From Bdellovibrionia bacterium (GTDB lineage Bacteria > Bdellovibrionota > Bdellovibrionia > Bdellovibrionales > JAGQZY01): 64,000 nucleotides of DNA. Below are positions 45,121 through 52,760 of the stretch, in pieces. Under the pieces are notes generated by a model. That model saw nothing but the letters and a program-made list of their open reading frames with translations. It ran no database searches and had not been told where the DNA came from. How positions within the stretch are numbered: the stretch's first letter is position 1; each line of letters starts with the position of its first letter. The stretch is taken from NCBI GenBank assembly GCA_030424715.1, contig JAUHWH010000010.1, forward strand, positions 1-64,000, given 5' to 3'. Position numbers and translations under genes: made by a program.

Positions 45121-45912
45121 ATGTATAATTTGCTAGGCTTCGTCGCCGCTGTCTTCTTTGTTTATACGGCATTGTCGTCCCTTGGGGTGAGCTCTGAGTT
45201 CTACTTTGATGAAGTGGCTTTTTTAGTGGTTTTTGGTGGGACCCTGGCGGCCATGATCATCTCGTTTCCATTTTCCTTCTTGTTGCGCTTCTTTACAGCA
45301 CCCCTTCAGATGTTGCGCAACAAGCGCCCCGACTTGATCTACTCTGTCGAGGTTTTGGTGAGGGTGGCGAGCCAGTCTCACAATAGAAGAGTCTTCTTAA
45401 AAAGACTGCTTGGTGACAAAAAGATTGATGTGTTTCTTAAAGAGGGCGTTGAGTTGTACCTGCTCGATATGTCGCGCGAAGATTTCAAAAATATCCTGAC
45501 AGAGCGAATTTATCGTTCTCGGCAAAGAGACGAAGAGTGGGTCAACCTGTTCCGGCGGTTGGCTAAATACCCTCCGGCCTTTGGGCTTGTGGGAACAGTG
45601 CTTGGGTTGATCAGTCTAATGAGAACGGTGGGGGATGGTGCCAACGCAGCTCAAATCGGGGTCAATATGGCCCTTGCTTTGATCGCAACACTCTATGGTC
45701 TCGCCTTTGCTAACTTTGTATTGGCGCCCATTGCTGAGAACTTTCAAAAAAGTGCAGAAGACCAAAAAGTCTTTCGCGAGCTGTTGCTCGAAGGCTTATT
45801 GATGATATTCGATGATGGCGACTCCCTGGCCGTGCAAGAGATGTTGAACTCATACCTATCACCTCGGCAGAGAGTTGATATCTTAGGTGTCCATATTAAA
45901 GAGAGTGCCTAG
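45121..45912 (+). CDS. MotA-like proton-channel stator subunit (motor operon gene 2)
   Basis: The 263-residue membrane protein has four segments (about 3-22, 33-57, 150-168, 180-203) and a large cytoplasmic loop (about 60-148), the MotA arrangement. YPPAFGLVGTVLGLISLM carries the conserved Pro, and MALALIATLYGLAFANFVLAPIAE matches MotA helix 4. The charged loop (DEEWVNLFRRL) is where MotA contacts FliG. Length is slightly shorter than E. coli MotA (295). It starts at the base after the lipoprotein stop and ends 2 bases before the MotB-like gene. TolQ/ExbB is less likely given MotB and FliG-like partners. Confidence 0.93.
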   Translation: MYNLLGFVAAVFFVYTALSSLGVSSEFYFDEVAFLVVFGGTLAAMIISFPFSFLLRFFTAPLQMLRNKRPDLIYSVEVLVRVASQSHNRRVFLKRLLGDKKIDVFLKEGVELYLLDMSREDFKNILTERIYRSRQRDEEWVNLFRRLAKYPPAFGLVGTVLGLISLMRTVGDGANAAQIGVNMALALIATLYGLAFANFVLAPIAENFQKSAEDQKVFRELLLEGLLMIFDDGDSLAVQEMLNSYLSPRQRVDILGVHIKESA

Positions 45913-45914
45913 CC

Positions 45915-46928
45915 ATGGAACACAATAAGCTTCGTGCTCCCCTTGAAACCGAAGATGTCGAGAACAATTGGGCGATCAGCTACGGCGATATGATCACCCT
46001 TCTGTTGGGCTTCTTTGTGATTTTCTTTAATATCAAATCTGAGACTATGAACCTCACCTTAATTAAAAAGGACTTGGACCAATATTTTGATTCAGCCACT
46101 GGTTCCCAAATCGATCGTTCGTTGGCTCAGCAAGATCCGCAAAAATCACAACATAATATTCCTATGCTGACAGCGGATATGAGCAATGTTTTGCAGATTA
46201 AATCAAATATCGAAGGCGAGCGCATCTTGGTTGAGTTTCCGGGGGTTAGCTTCTTTGGTTCGGCTTCGCATCAGTTAACAAAAGCTGGGGAACAGGCTCT
46301 GAATGATTTTTCAAAAGCCATACACTCCCATTTGGGTTTGTTTCGGCTAGTGGTTCGCGGATACACCGACGGTCGACCACTTCATTCCAAGTCTCGCTAC
46401 AAAGACAATCTCGAACTCTCGGCTTTCCGCTCCATCTCAGCCATTCGATATTTGGCTACCCGGGGGGTGAACCTCGATAAAATGCGAATTGCCGGCTACG
46501 GGGAATCTTCAAAAAGTCGCCAAGATAAAGATGAAAAGTCAGACAATCAACGCAAGGTTGTAATTGTTATCGAGCCCTTGGATCACACAGAAAGAGCACC
46601 AGCAGCGGGTGTCGACGGGCCGGAGTCAGCATCAAAGGCCATCGAGTCAGTGAAGGACGTGAGTATTCCCGGGAGAGACATTGCCTCCGCGACCCCTCAA
46701 GGGCTGGGCGGTGCCATCAAGCATCTGGCAGGAAGTCTGCCGTCCGTCGATCAGCTGCAGCAAGAGGCCTATCAGGTGGTATTCGAGGTCGACTCCCGAA
46801 TCTCTGAGAACCAACTGTACCAGAAGCTTCTCGACTGGATGGTTCGTCAAAAACTGAAGTCCAAAGGCCATTCTGAAAGTAAAATTGAAAAAATGATGAA
46901 AAAACAAAAGAAAGGAGATGGTAAATGA
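45915..46928 (+). CDS. MotB-like stator subunit with OmpA domain (motor operon gene 3)
   Basis: A 337-residue protein. NWAISYGDMITLLLGFFVIFF (about 18-38) is the MotB membrane helix, and D25 is the conserved proton-binding Asp. A periplasmic plug and linker follow, then the OmpA/MotB peptidoglycan-binding domain (about 120-235) with VRGYTDGRPL, LSAFRSISAIRYL and GYGESSK. The C-terminal extension of about 100 residues is not part of ordinary MotB and ends in a Lys-rich tail (SKIEKMMKKQKKGDGK). It overlaps the next gene by 4 bases. The extension may attach to operon partners. Confidence 0.93.
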   Translation: MEHNKLRAPLETEDVENNWAISYGDMITLLLGFFVIFFNIKSETMNLTLIKKDLDQYFDSATGSQIDRSLAQQDPQKSQHNIPMLTADMSNVLQIKSNIEGERILVEFPGVSFFGSASHQLTKAGEQALNDFSKAIHSHLGLFRLVVRGYTDGRPLHSKSRYKDNLELSAFRSISAIRYLATRGVNLDKMRIAGYGESSKSRQDKDEKSDNQRKVVIVIEPLDHTERAPAAGVDGPESASKAIESVKDVSIPGRDIASATPQGLGGAIKHLAGSLPSVDQLQQEAYQVVFEVDSRISENQLYQKLLDWMVRQKLKSKGHSESKIEKMMKKQKKGDGK

Positions 46929-48604
46929 AGTATTTATTAATCTCAATGATCGTCTGTTTTTGTTCCAATGGGTTTGCCTCTCGTTTGATCGAGGTGGAAG
47001 ACTATTATTCGCAAAAGGCGTCGGACTACATTAAGACCCGGTACCCCCGTAAAGCTTTTTCAATTTATGTGAAAGTCGATGCCGAAGACAAACCACAGGT
47101 TAGGCAACCCAACAGCAGTGATCAGCAAGCCTTAAACCTTCCGTATCTTGATCAAGTCGACCCTAAGGCCTTGAGCTTCTGGGACCGCAAAGATGTTTCC
47201 CTTGGCACCTTGATCTCTTATCTTCGTGGTGTTTTTGTAAAAGTCGATATCGATGGTGATTTTTCTGATCAAGAATTAGATCAATTCAAATCTGAACTTT
47301 TTCAACATTTAAAGCTTTCAGAACTATACGATCGGGTCGATATCAACCGTCGACAGTGGCAGGGCGATTCATTTATAAATAAAAGTCGTCCCTTTTTAAT
47401 TGTGGGTGCTCTAGGAATTCTGGGGCTTGCCGCTCTGTTGTTCCTGATTCTCCAATTGGGTGTTAGTCGTCTGGTAAAGGGCTTGGCGCAACCCCTCAGC
47501 GAGATTGGGCGATCCACCGAAAACCTTTCTAACAGCTCATCGATGATGGCTGATTTGGGGGGAGGTTTTCAGCTGGCGAACCAGCGTTGGGACGAAGGGG
47601 TTCTTCCCACTGATCACGAAGAAAAAATAAAGAATGATATCCAACGTCTGTCCCACTTCATGAGTCACCCGGATGCTGAACTGATTCAGACCATTGAGCA
47701 ACTGGGGGCGAAAGATCCTTTAGCCATGGGATCAATATTTGCTCAGATGCCAACCGAGGATCTGCAAGGTCTAATCACTTGGGCACGGGGCGACTGGTGG
47801 CGCGTTGCGATCACCCAGATGACGCCCCTAACGGCCCATTCGGCTGATTGTATTGGAGAAATTTCGAGACTTAATATTAGAAAGCAATTACTCGGTGAAG
47901 TCCATTCCGATGATCTGCAGGATTTAAAGAGAGTCCTGGCTCGCTTGGATGTGAAACACTTCGGAGAGCTTTTTAAAGGTTATAAGTTCGAAGAGGCTCA
48001 GAGCTTTTTGCGGATGTTGCCTCAAACGACCATGATTAACGTTGCCAAGTATCTGTACCCGGGTCAGTGGGCCGAGCTATTAGAAGCCGCCGAATCGGCT
48101 AAGCCTATCTCTTCTGCCCAAGCTAAAAAAGTACACGATAAGGCTTTGGAGATCTGTCCCTTAAAATCAGAAACCGAGATTGCGGGCTACTTTCGAGACG
48201 CCGACCTTTTGAATCTTTTAGATCGCTCCACCACCAAGGATGAACGAGAAATTTATAAAGTGTTAGACGATAGTTCTTGGATCAAGCGAGAGCGAGTGCC
48301 CTTCTACAGTCTCTTTCAGGAGTCCAAAGATGTGTTGGAACGTTTGGGTTCTGATCTTCCTTTAGAATTGTGGGCCTTGGCGATCACAGCTTGTGACCGG
48401 CAAGAGTGTGAGACTTTATTCGAGCATTTTACAGCCAAGCAGCGTTTTATGATGCGCAACTTCAAAACCAAGTTCACCGAGCAGCGTCCCCATGAGATCG
48501 CTGTGGTCGCTGCCAAAAAGAGAATTTTAAACTCGTTGGTGCAAATCAAGTCTCGACTCGAGGTTACAGAGGGTGAAGGAGAGCTCAATGAAGCCGCTGC
48601 TTAG
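46925..48604 (+). CDS. FliF/FliG-like fusion: periplasmic ring-like domain, TM helix and FliG domains (motor operon gene 4)
   Basis: A 559-residue protein. Residues 1-19 are a signal peptide (ISMIVCFCSNGFAS). Residues 20-150 resemble the last periplasmic ring-building domain of FliF, including SIYVKVDAEDKP, FVKVDIDGDFSDQELDQF and YDRVDINRR just before the membrane. The helix is 156-178. Residues about 235-420 look like FliG N/M repeats. Residues about 425-550 match the FliG C-terminal domain (LLDRSTTKDEREIYKVL, HFTAKQRFMMRNFKTKF, VVAAKKRILNSLVQIKSRL). So one chain spans rotor base and torque domain. The call is by eye; charges at the torque helix must be aligned properly. It overlaps the next gene by 17 bases. 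Confidence 0.8.
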   Translation: MKYLLISMIVCFCSNGFASRLIEVEDYYSQKASDYIKTRYPRKAFSIYVKVDAEDKPQVRQPNSSDQQALNLPYLDQVDPKALSFWDRKDVSLGTLISYLRGVFVKVDIDGDFSDQELDQFKSELFQHLKLSELYDRVDINRRQWQGDSFINKSRPFLIVGALGILGLAALLFLILQLGVSRLVKGLAQPLSEIGRSTENLSNSSSMMADLGGGFQLANQRWDEGVLPTDHEEKIKNDIQRLSHFMSHPDAELIQTIEQLGAKDPLAMGSIFAQMPTEDLQGLITWARGDWWRVAITQMTPLTAHSADCIGEISRLNIRKQLLGEVHSDDLQDLKRVLARLDVKHFGELFKGYKFEEAQSFLRMLPQTTMINVAKYLYPGQWAELLEAAESAKPISSAQAKKVHDKALEICPLKSETEIAGYFRDADLLNLLDRSTTKDEREIYKVLDDSSWIKRERVPFYSLFQESKDVLERLGSDLPLELWALAITACDRQECETLFEHFTAKQRFMMRNFKTKFTEQRPHEIAVVAAKKRILNSLVQIKSRLEVTEGEGELNEAAA

Positions 48605-49145
48605 TGCTCTTTGTTTTGTATTTCTTTCGTCAGCGGTACAGGCGGCTCCCGGGCAACTGGCGTTTCGTGGCGGGAGCTGGAGCTTTGCCACAGAGGGTGT
48701 TCGTTCCGGAGGGCAAACCAGTTCTGGTGTGGGTGCCTATTCTTTTGAGGTAGGGTACAGCTTCTACCCTAAATGGCTTGTTGTCGTGGGCTTTAATGTC
48801 ATCATGAGTAGTCTGATCTCAGGAAGTTCAGGCTACGGTTTTGATCTGGGAGGAAAGTACTATCCTCTGACGTCTACGGGTAGTTCCGACTTAGACTCGG
48901 AGTACACCAGCGTAAGTATTTATGAAACCTGGCGACCTTACGTTGGACTTTTCATGCGTCAGCGCCTGTTTGGGCTGGCTCTTGCCACCAGCTATATCGG
49001 TCCCGGAGCCAGTGTTGGCGTCGACTACGCCCTTTCGAAAAACTGGTTGGTCACCGCCGAGTACCGCTACGACTATCTTTACGGTCCGGGCACCACCATT
49101 GCCGTTCAAAACAATATCATGATCGGTGCCGGCTTCGAGTTTTAA
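48588..49145 (+). CDS. small outer-membrane beta-barrel protein (motor operon gene 5)
   Basis: The product of about 185 residues has signal peptide MKPLLSALCFVFLSSAVQA. The mature chain is made of alternating amphipathic strands (YSFEVGYSFYPKWLVVVGFN, SVGVDYALSKNWLVTAEY) and ends with Phe (IMIGAGFEF), the outer-membrane insertion signal. About eight strands are likely. GAAGGAG is 6 bases before ATG 48588, which lies inside the end of the FliG-like gene, so the two are coupled. It may anchor the envelope end of the motor. Confidence 0.85.
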   Translation: MKPLLSALCFVFLSSAVQAAPGQLAFRGGSWSFATEGVRSGGQTSSGVGAYSFEVGYSFYPKWLVVVGFNVIMSSLISGSSGYGFDLGGKYYPLTSTGSSDLDSEYTSVSIYETWRPYVGLFMRQRLFGLALATSYIGPGASVGVDYALSKNWLVTAEYRYDYLYGPGTTIAVQNNIMIGAGFEF

Positions 49146-49171
49146 ACAAACACCAGAACCAAAATTACAAC

Positions 49172-49188
49172 AGGCTCAAGACCGAGCC
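49172..49188. terminator. weak hairpin between convergent genes
   Basis: GGCTC-AAGACC-GAGCC is a five-base-pair stem between the end of the barrel gene and the end of the NHL lipoprotein gene. No strong T run follows on either strand. Confidence 0.3.
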
Positions 49189-49195
49189 CTTATCA

Positions 49196-52100
49196 TTAGG
49201 GGCTCAGCTTTACTTTTCGAATGGTGTGGTTGTAGGTGTCACTGATGTAGAGATCACCGTTAGCATCAAAGGTGATATTGGATGGGTAGAGCAGGGTTGC
49301 TGACAGCGCGTTGATTCCTTCTTGAGAAAAATCAAAAGTAGAGCCGCCTGTCGGAGAAGCTTCGGGGTGACCAGCCACAGTTTGCACCGTACCATTGCTG
49401 GTGTTGATACAGCGAACGTTGTGGCGATTTCGTTGGGCGTAGCAAAGTTGAGTGCCACGAATGGCTAGGCCTGTGGGCTGATTGCATCGGGCTGAGGTAG
49501 CAAGAATATTTTCACTGGTACTACCACCGGTTCCTGACAAACAGGCGATCACGGCCACATTGTTGGGATTAATAGTGATGCCTCCGATAGTGATCGGCGC
49601 CACCGTTCGGTTCCAATACCAAATGTGATGATTGTTATAGTCAGAAATAAAGAGGTTGCCTACCGAGTCGATAGCTAGGCCACGAGGGCGATTGAAACGG
49701 GCCGCCGCCTCGGCGACGTTGTTGCCGGGATCACCAGAAGTCCCGCAAAGCCCTAGCACAGTCGTCATGTTACCGGACGAGTCCACTCGGCGAATACAAT
49801 GGTTCATGGTGTCCGCGATGAACATCTCAATGTTTCCACCATTGTTGTAAAACTTGACGGAATTAGGATAGTTCATCTGAGCACTGAGTGCCGGGCCATC
49901 TGCGGTACCCGAGGTGCTCCAATCACCAGCAACTGTTGATATTCGGTCGTTTTGGATGAACTGACCAAAATAAATGGTGTCGCTACCACTGCGATTCCAA
50001 AGTCTAACATTATGCCCGTAGCTGTTGAGCTGCGCCAATGTGCCATCGGTCCAAAGGTCAAAACCATTGTTCATCGAATTGTTACCGTTGATGTTGGTGC
50101 GAAGCCTGGCATTGGTCGGAATGTCATTATCGATAATGGGATCGGCAGCACCATCGATACCCCCAACAACGGTTTGCATTCGGCCGAAGCGATCCACCTC
50201 TCGAATATTAAAGTTATTTTGGTCGGCCACAAAAAGTGATTGGGTGTTGTCGTCAAAGGCGAGGCCCGTTGGAAAGTCAAAAAGGTGCTGGAAGCTTGGT
50301 AAAAGATTGTTTCCGTAGAAACCATTTTTCCCACGACCAGATCCGGCCAAATCGGTGACGTCTCCGGTGGCCACATTAACCTCGCGAACCCGAAAATTGT
50401 TGTAGTCCGATATAATCAATCGAGAGTTGTCTTGGTTGTCCACTGTGATTTGATAAAAGTCGTCGAATCGTGTACTGGCCAAACCAAGACTCGAGCCATT
50501 ATAGCCACCGGCAGGGTTGTTTATTAATCCAATTTGGCCAGCGACTACGGTCAGCCCATCAATGGTGATGGGGCCAGCGGAGTTGTTACCAAAAACCAAG
50601 TCGTCGGTGCGTCGAGCAGTGACATAAATCTCGTTACCATTGCGAACGGTGATAGAAGAGGGCTCAGCCACATCCGAACTCAAGGGGTTGCCAGCGGCGG
50701 GGGTGGCTCCGTTGCCACCATCTCCCATAATCGTGCTTATCATACCTGGGTTGACGGTCACTTGATCGGCATTGCCGTTCCAAAAAACGATAGGCGCAGC
50801 CGTGGTGTTTACAAATCGAACGCGATCATGGGTGTATGAAGTAATGTATAATCCATTGCTATCGACAAAGAGTCCGTATGGGGTGCCAACACCCGAGGAT
50901 GTAGGCACAGCATTCTCACCGGCAACATCGTTGCCTCCGTCACCGGCCGCCGTGTAGGCAAGGTCGGTTGTAAGGTCCCAGCGTTTCACACGATGTTCGT
51001 TGTAGCAGGTGACATAGAGGTTGGTACCAAGGTTCGCCAAGTGAATGGGACGATCGCAGTCATGGTTAAAAGCAGTATCACCATCGGCATGGGAAGGACC
51101 GCCACCGAGGCCAACAAATACCGTTCCACTTGAGTTGATATACTTCACTTGGTTGCCGTCGTATTCGGCGACGTAGAGACGATCGTTTCCGTCGTCGTAC
51201 CAAAGGCCCCTTGGGCTATTGAGTGGCGAGAGTGTAGCCTGTAGAGCGGCACTCCCTGTGGCGTCTTCACCGGTACCGGCCACCACTTGGATGGCTCCGG
51301 CAGCAATGGTTTGTCCAATGCGAGAGACGGCCGCTCCAGAGCGGTTCCAAAACCACACCACATTGTTTTCTATGTCCGAGATAAACAAGTTTCCGGCAGC
51401 ATCTTGGGTGTGAGCGAAGGGGCGAAATCGTAACGGGAAAGTGGTATTGTTGACGGCCAGTCCACTTCCTTTGTGGGCACTACCGGCAAAGGTACAGATT
51501 TGGCCCGTGCTCAGTTGGTTGCAAGCTTGCGGAAAATAATTCACTTCGACATTCCATGTCTCGGAGTCTGTTTTGGTTCCGTCACTGACTGTTAAAGTCA
51601 CAGTATTAGCACCCACAACCGACGCATCACCTGAAAGGACTCCAGTGCCAGAGGTCCCTGTCACCCGAGGCGAAGTGGCTCCATTAAAAGTCCAAGTGTA
51701 GGTGAGGGTGTCGCCGTTGGGGTCAGTGGCCGAGGCTTGAATATTGGTGGTCGAGTCATAAGAAACTTTCGGGGTTCCTGTGGTGATCGCCGTTATCACG
51801 GGAGGACCATTGACTTTGATGGTCCATGTTTTTTGACGAGAGGCAGATCCATCGCTGGCGGTGGCGACCAGGGTATGGTTACCGACGGTGCCAAGAGTAC
51901 CGGTTACTGAAAAACTATTAACCGCGGCAACGGGTGCGCCGTCATAGGTCCACGAATAGCTAACCACATTGGGGATTGGAGCCACAGCACTTATGGTGAA
52001 ATCTCTACTGTCTCCGATTTCGATAGTGACGTTGGTTTGCTCTGGAGTGGAACTGATGATTTGTAGACTGTCGGCATTCGAGCTGCCACTACCACCACCG

Positions 52101-52201
52101 CCGATAAGGAGATCAAGACTGTCGTCCTCCTGCTTACAAGAAGACAGAGTAAAACCGATTACCAAAGACAACAGAATATAAAATAAACGTCGATTCATCA
52201 T
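49196..52201 (-). CDS. large lipoprotein with Ig/PKD-like domains and NHL beta-propeller
   Basis: A 1001-residue lipoprotein (lipobox TLSSCKQ). Two Ig/PKD-like domains follow (about 45-130 and 132-222, each with VSYSWTYDG or LTYTWTFNG and ending in a WTIKV or WNVEV strand). A CNQLSTGQICTFAGS segment starts a long NHL-type propeller region (about 230-1000), with repeating motifs such as FISDIENNVVWFWNR, LYVAEYDGNQVKYIN and LYISDTYNHTIRKV. The tandem NHL repeats probably make two propellers. Such proteins bind other surface molecules; the ligand is unknown. A Shine-Dalgarno is not obvious. It is a single-gene unit. Confidence 0.92.
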   Translation of the reverse strand: MMNRRLFYILLSLVIGFTLSSCKQEDDSLDLLIGGGGSGSSNADSLQIISSTPEQTNVTIEIGDSRDFTISAVAPIPNVVSYSWTYDGAPVAAVNSFSVTGTLGTVGNHTLVATASDGSASRQKTWTIKVNGPPVITAITTGTPKVSYDSTTNIQASATDPNGDTLTYTWTFNGATSPRVTGTSGTGVLSGDASVVGANTVTLTVSDGTKTDSETWNVEVNYFPQACNQLSTGQICTFAGSAHKGSGLAVNNTTFPLRFRPFAHTQDAAGNLFISDIENNVVWFWNRSGAAVSRIGQTIAAGAIQVVAGTGEDATGSAALQATLSPLNSPRGLWYDDGNDRLYVAEYDGNQVKYINSSGTVFVGLGGGPSHADGDTAFNHDCDRPIHLANLGTNLYVTCYNEHRVKRWDLTTDLAYTAAGDGGNDVAGENAVPTSSGVGTPYGLFVDSNGLYITSYTHDRVRFVNTTAAPIVFWNGNADQVTVNPGMISTIMGDGGNGATPAAGNPLSSDVAEPSSITVRNGNEIYVTARRTDDLVFGNNSAGPITIDGLTVVAGQIGLINNPAGGYNGSSLGLASTRFDDFYQITVDNQDNSRLIISDYNNFRVREVNVATGDVTDLAGSGRGKNGFYGNNLLPSFQHLFDFPTGLAFDDNTQSLFVADQNNFNIREVDRFGRMQTVVGGIDGAADPIIDNDIPTNARLRTNINGNNSMNNGFDLWTDGTLAQLNSYGHNVRLWNRSGSDTIYFGQFIQNDRISTVAGDWSTSGTADGPALSAQMNYPNSVKFYNNGGNIEMFIADTMNHCIRRVDSSGNMTTVLGLCGTSGDPGNNVAEAAARFNRPRGLAIDSVGNLFISDYNNHHIWYWNRTVAPITIGGITINPNNVAVIACLSGTGGSTSENILATSARCNQPTGLAIRGTQLCYAQRNRHNVRCINTSNGTVQTVAGHPEASPTGGSTFDFSQEGINALSATLLYPSNITFDANGDLYISDTYNHTIRKVKLSP

Positions 52202-52760
52202 AATAAAGTTATCGGTATTTTCTTAATATCCATTAAGAAGTTATCATTTTGATGCAAAAAAATTGAAGTCAGTCTCTCATTTTGAGACATGATCAAAGAG
52301 GCTAATAGCGATCTCCATTCGCTCGCTGGTTTCGCAGGGAGGGGGCTGCGTTCATTGGTGGTTTCTCTCAAAGCGGACTACTCGGCCGGGAAGCTACAAA
52401 GATCGCTGGACGAACAAGAAAAACGAGAGAAAGAGCGCCGCGAGCGAGAAGAAGAGGAGCGATAGAGCATTCTGAGACCATCCCAGTAGTGACTCTGCAC
52501 AGCCGGAGAGATGAGGGCTTCGGCACGTAGAGAAAGATGAAAATTTGGGCACCCACAGAAGAGGAGGCCTCTTGAGGGCCTCCAGGGTACTCACTTTAAT
52601 GTCTCTGTGGCCCCAGCACTCCGCCCATCTGCGCCGCTCAAAAACGCGCCGTTCCAAAAGTCCTAATCCCTCTGATTATATCTTTAAGAAACAGCCGGCA
52701 TGTGAGAAAACTTTCACCTATTCAAAACCACCGATAGTTCTATAGTTTCAAGGGGATGCA
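52202..52760. other. 559-base region between divergent genes
   Basis: Apart from the possible 58-residue gene, the region holds a perfect hairpin GGAGGCC-TCTTGAG-GGCCTCC (52563-52583). Flanking arms CCACAGA (52553-52559) and TCTGTGG (52604-52610) may extend it. An AT-rich stretch precedes the E1 alpha gene. The hairpin may be a terminator or leader structure. Confidence 0.5.
52289..52465 (+). CDS. putative 58-residue charged small protein
   Basis: ATG 52289 opens a 58-codon frame ending at TAG 52465. The first part is mixed (IKEANSDLHSLAGFAGRGL), then LKADYSAGKLQRSLDEQEKR, ending in a Glu/Arg run (EKERREREEEER) expected to be a single helix or coiled coil. The composition is protein-like and low in rare residues. 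However, no good ribosome-binding site precedes the ATG, and a short hairpin overlaps it. It would be transcribed toward the E1 alpha gene. Tentative. Confidence 0.4.
   Translation: MIKEANSDLHSLAGFAGRGLRSLVVSLKADYSAGKLQRSLDEQEKREKERREREEEER

Noticed and set aside
45121-46928. TolQ/TolR or ExbB/ExbD reading of the two channel genes
   Set aside because: The second gene has a large OmpA peptidoglycan domain and MotB-type helix, and the next gene resembles FliG; TolR/ExbD lack these, and tolA, tolB and pal are absent.
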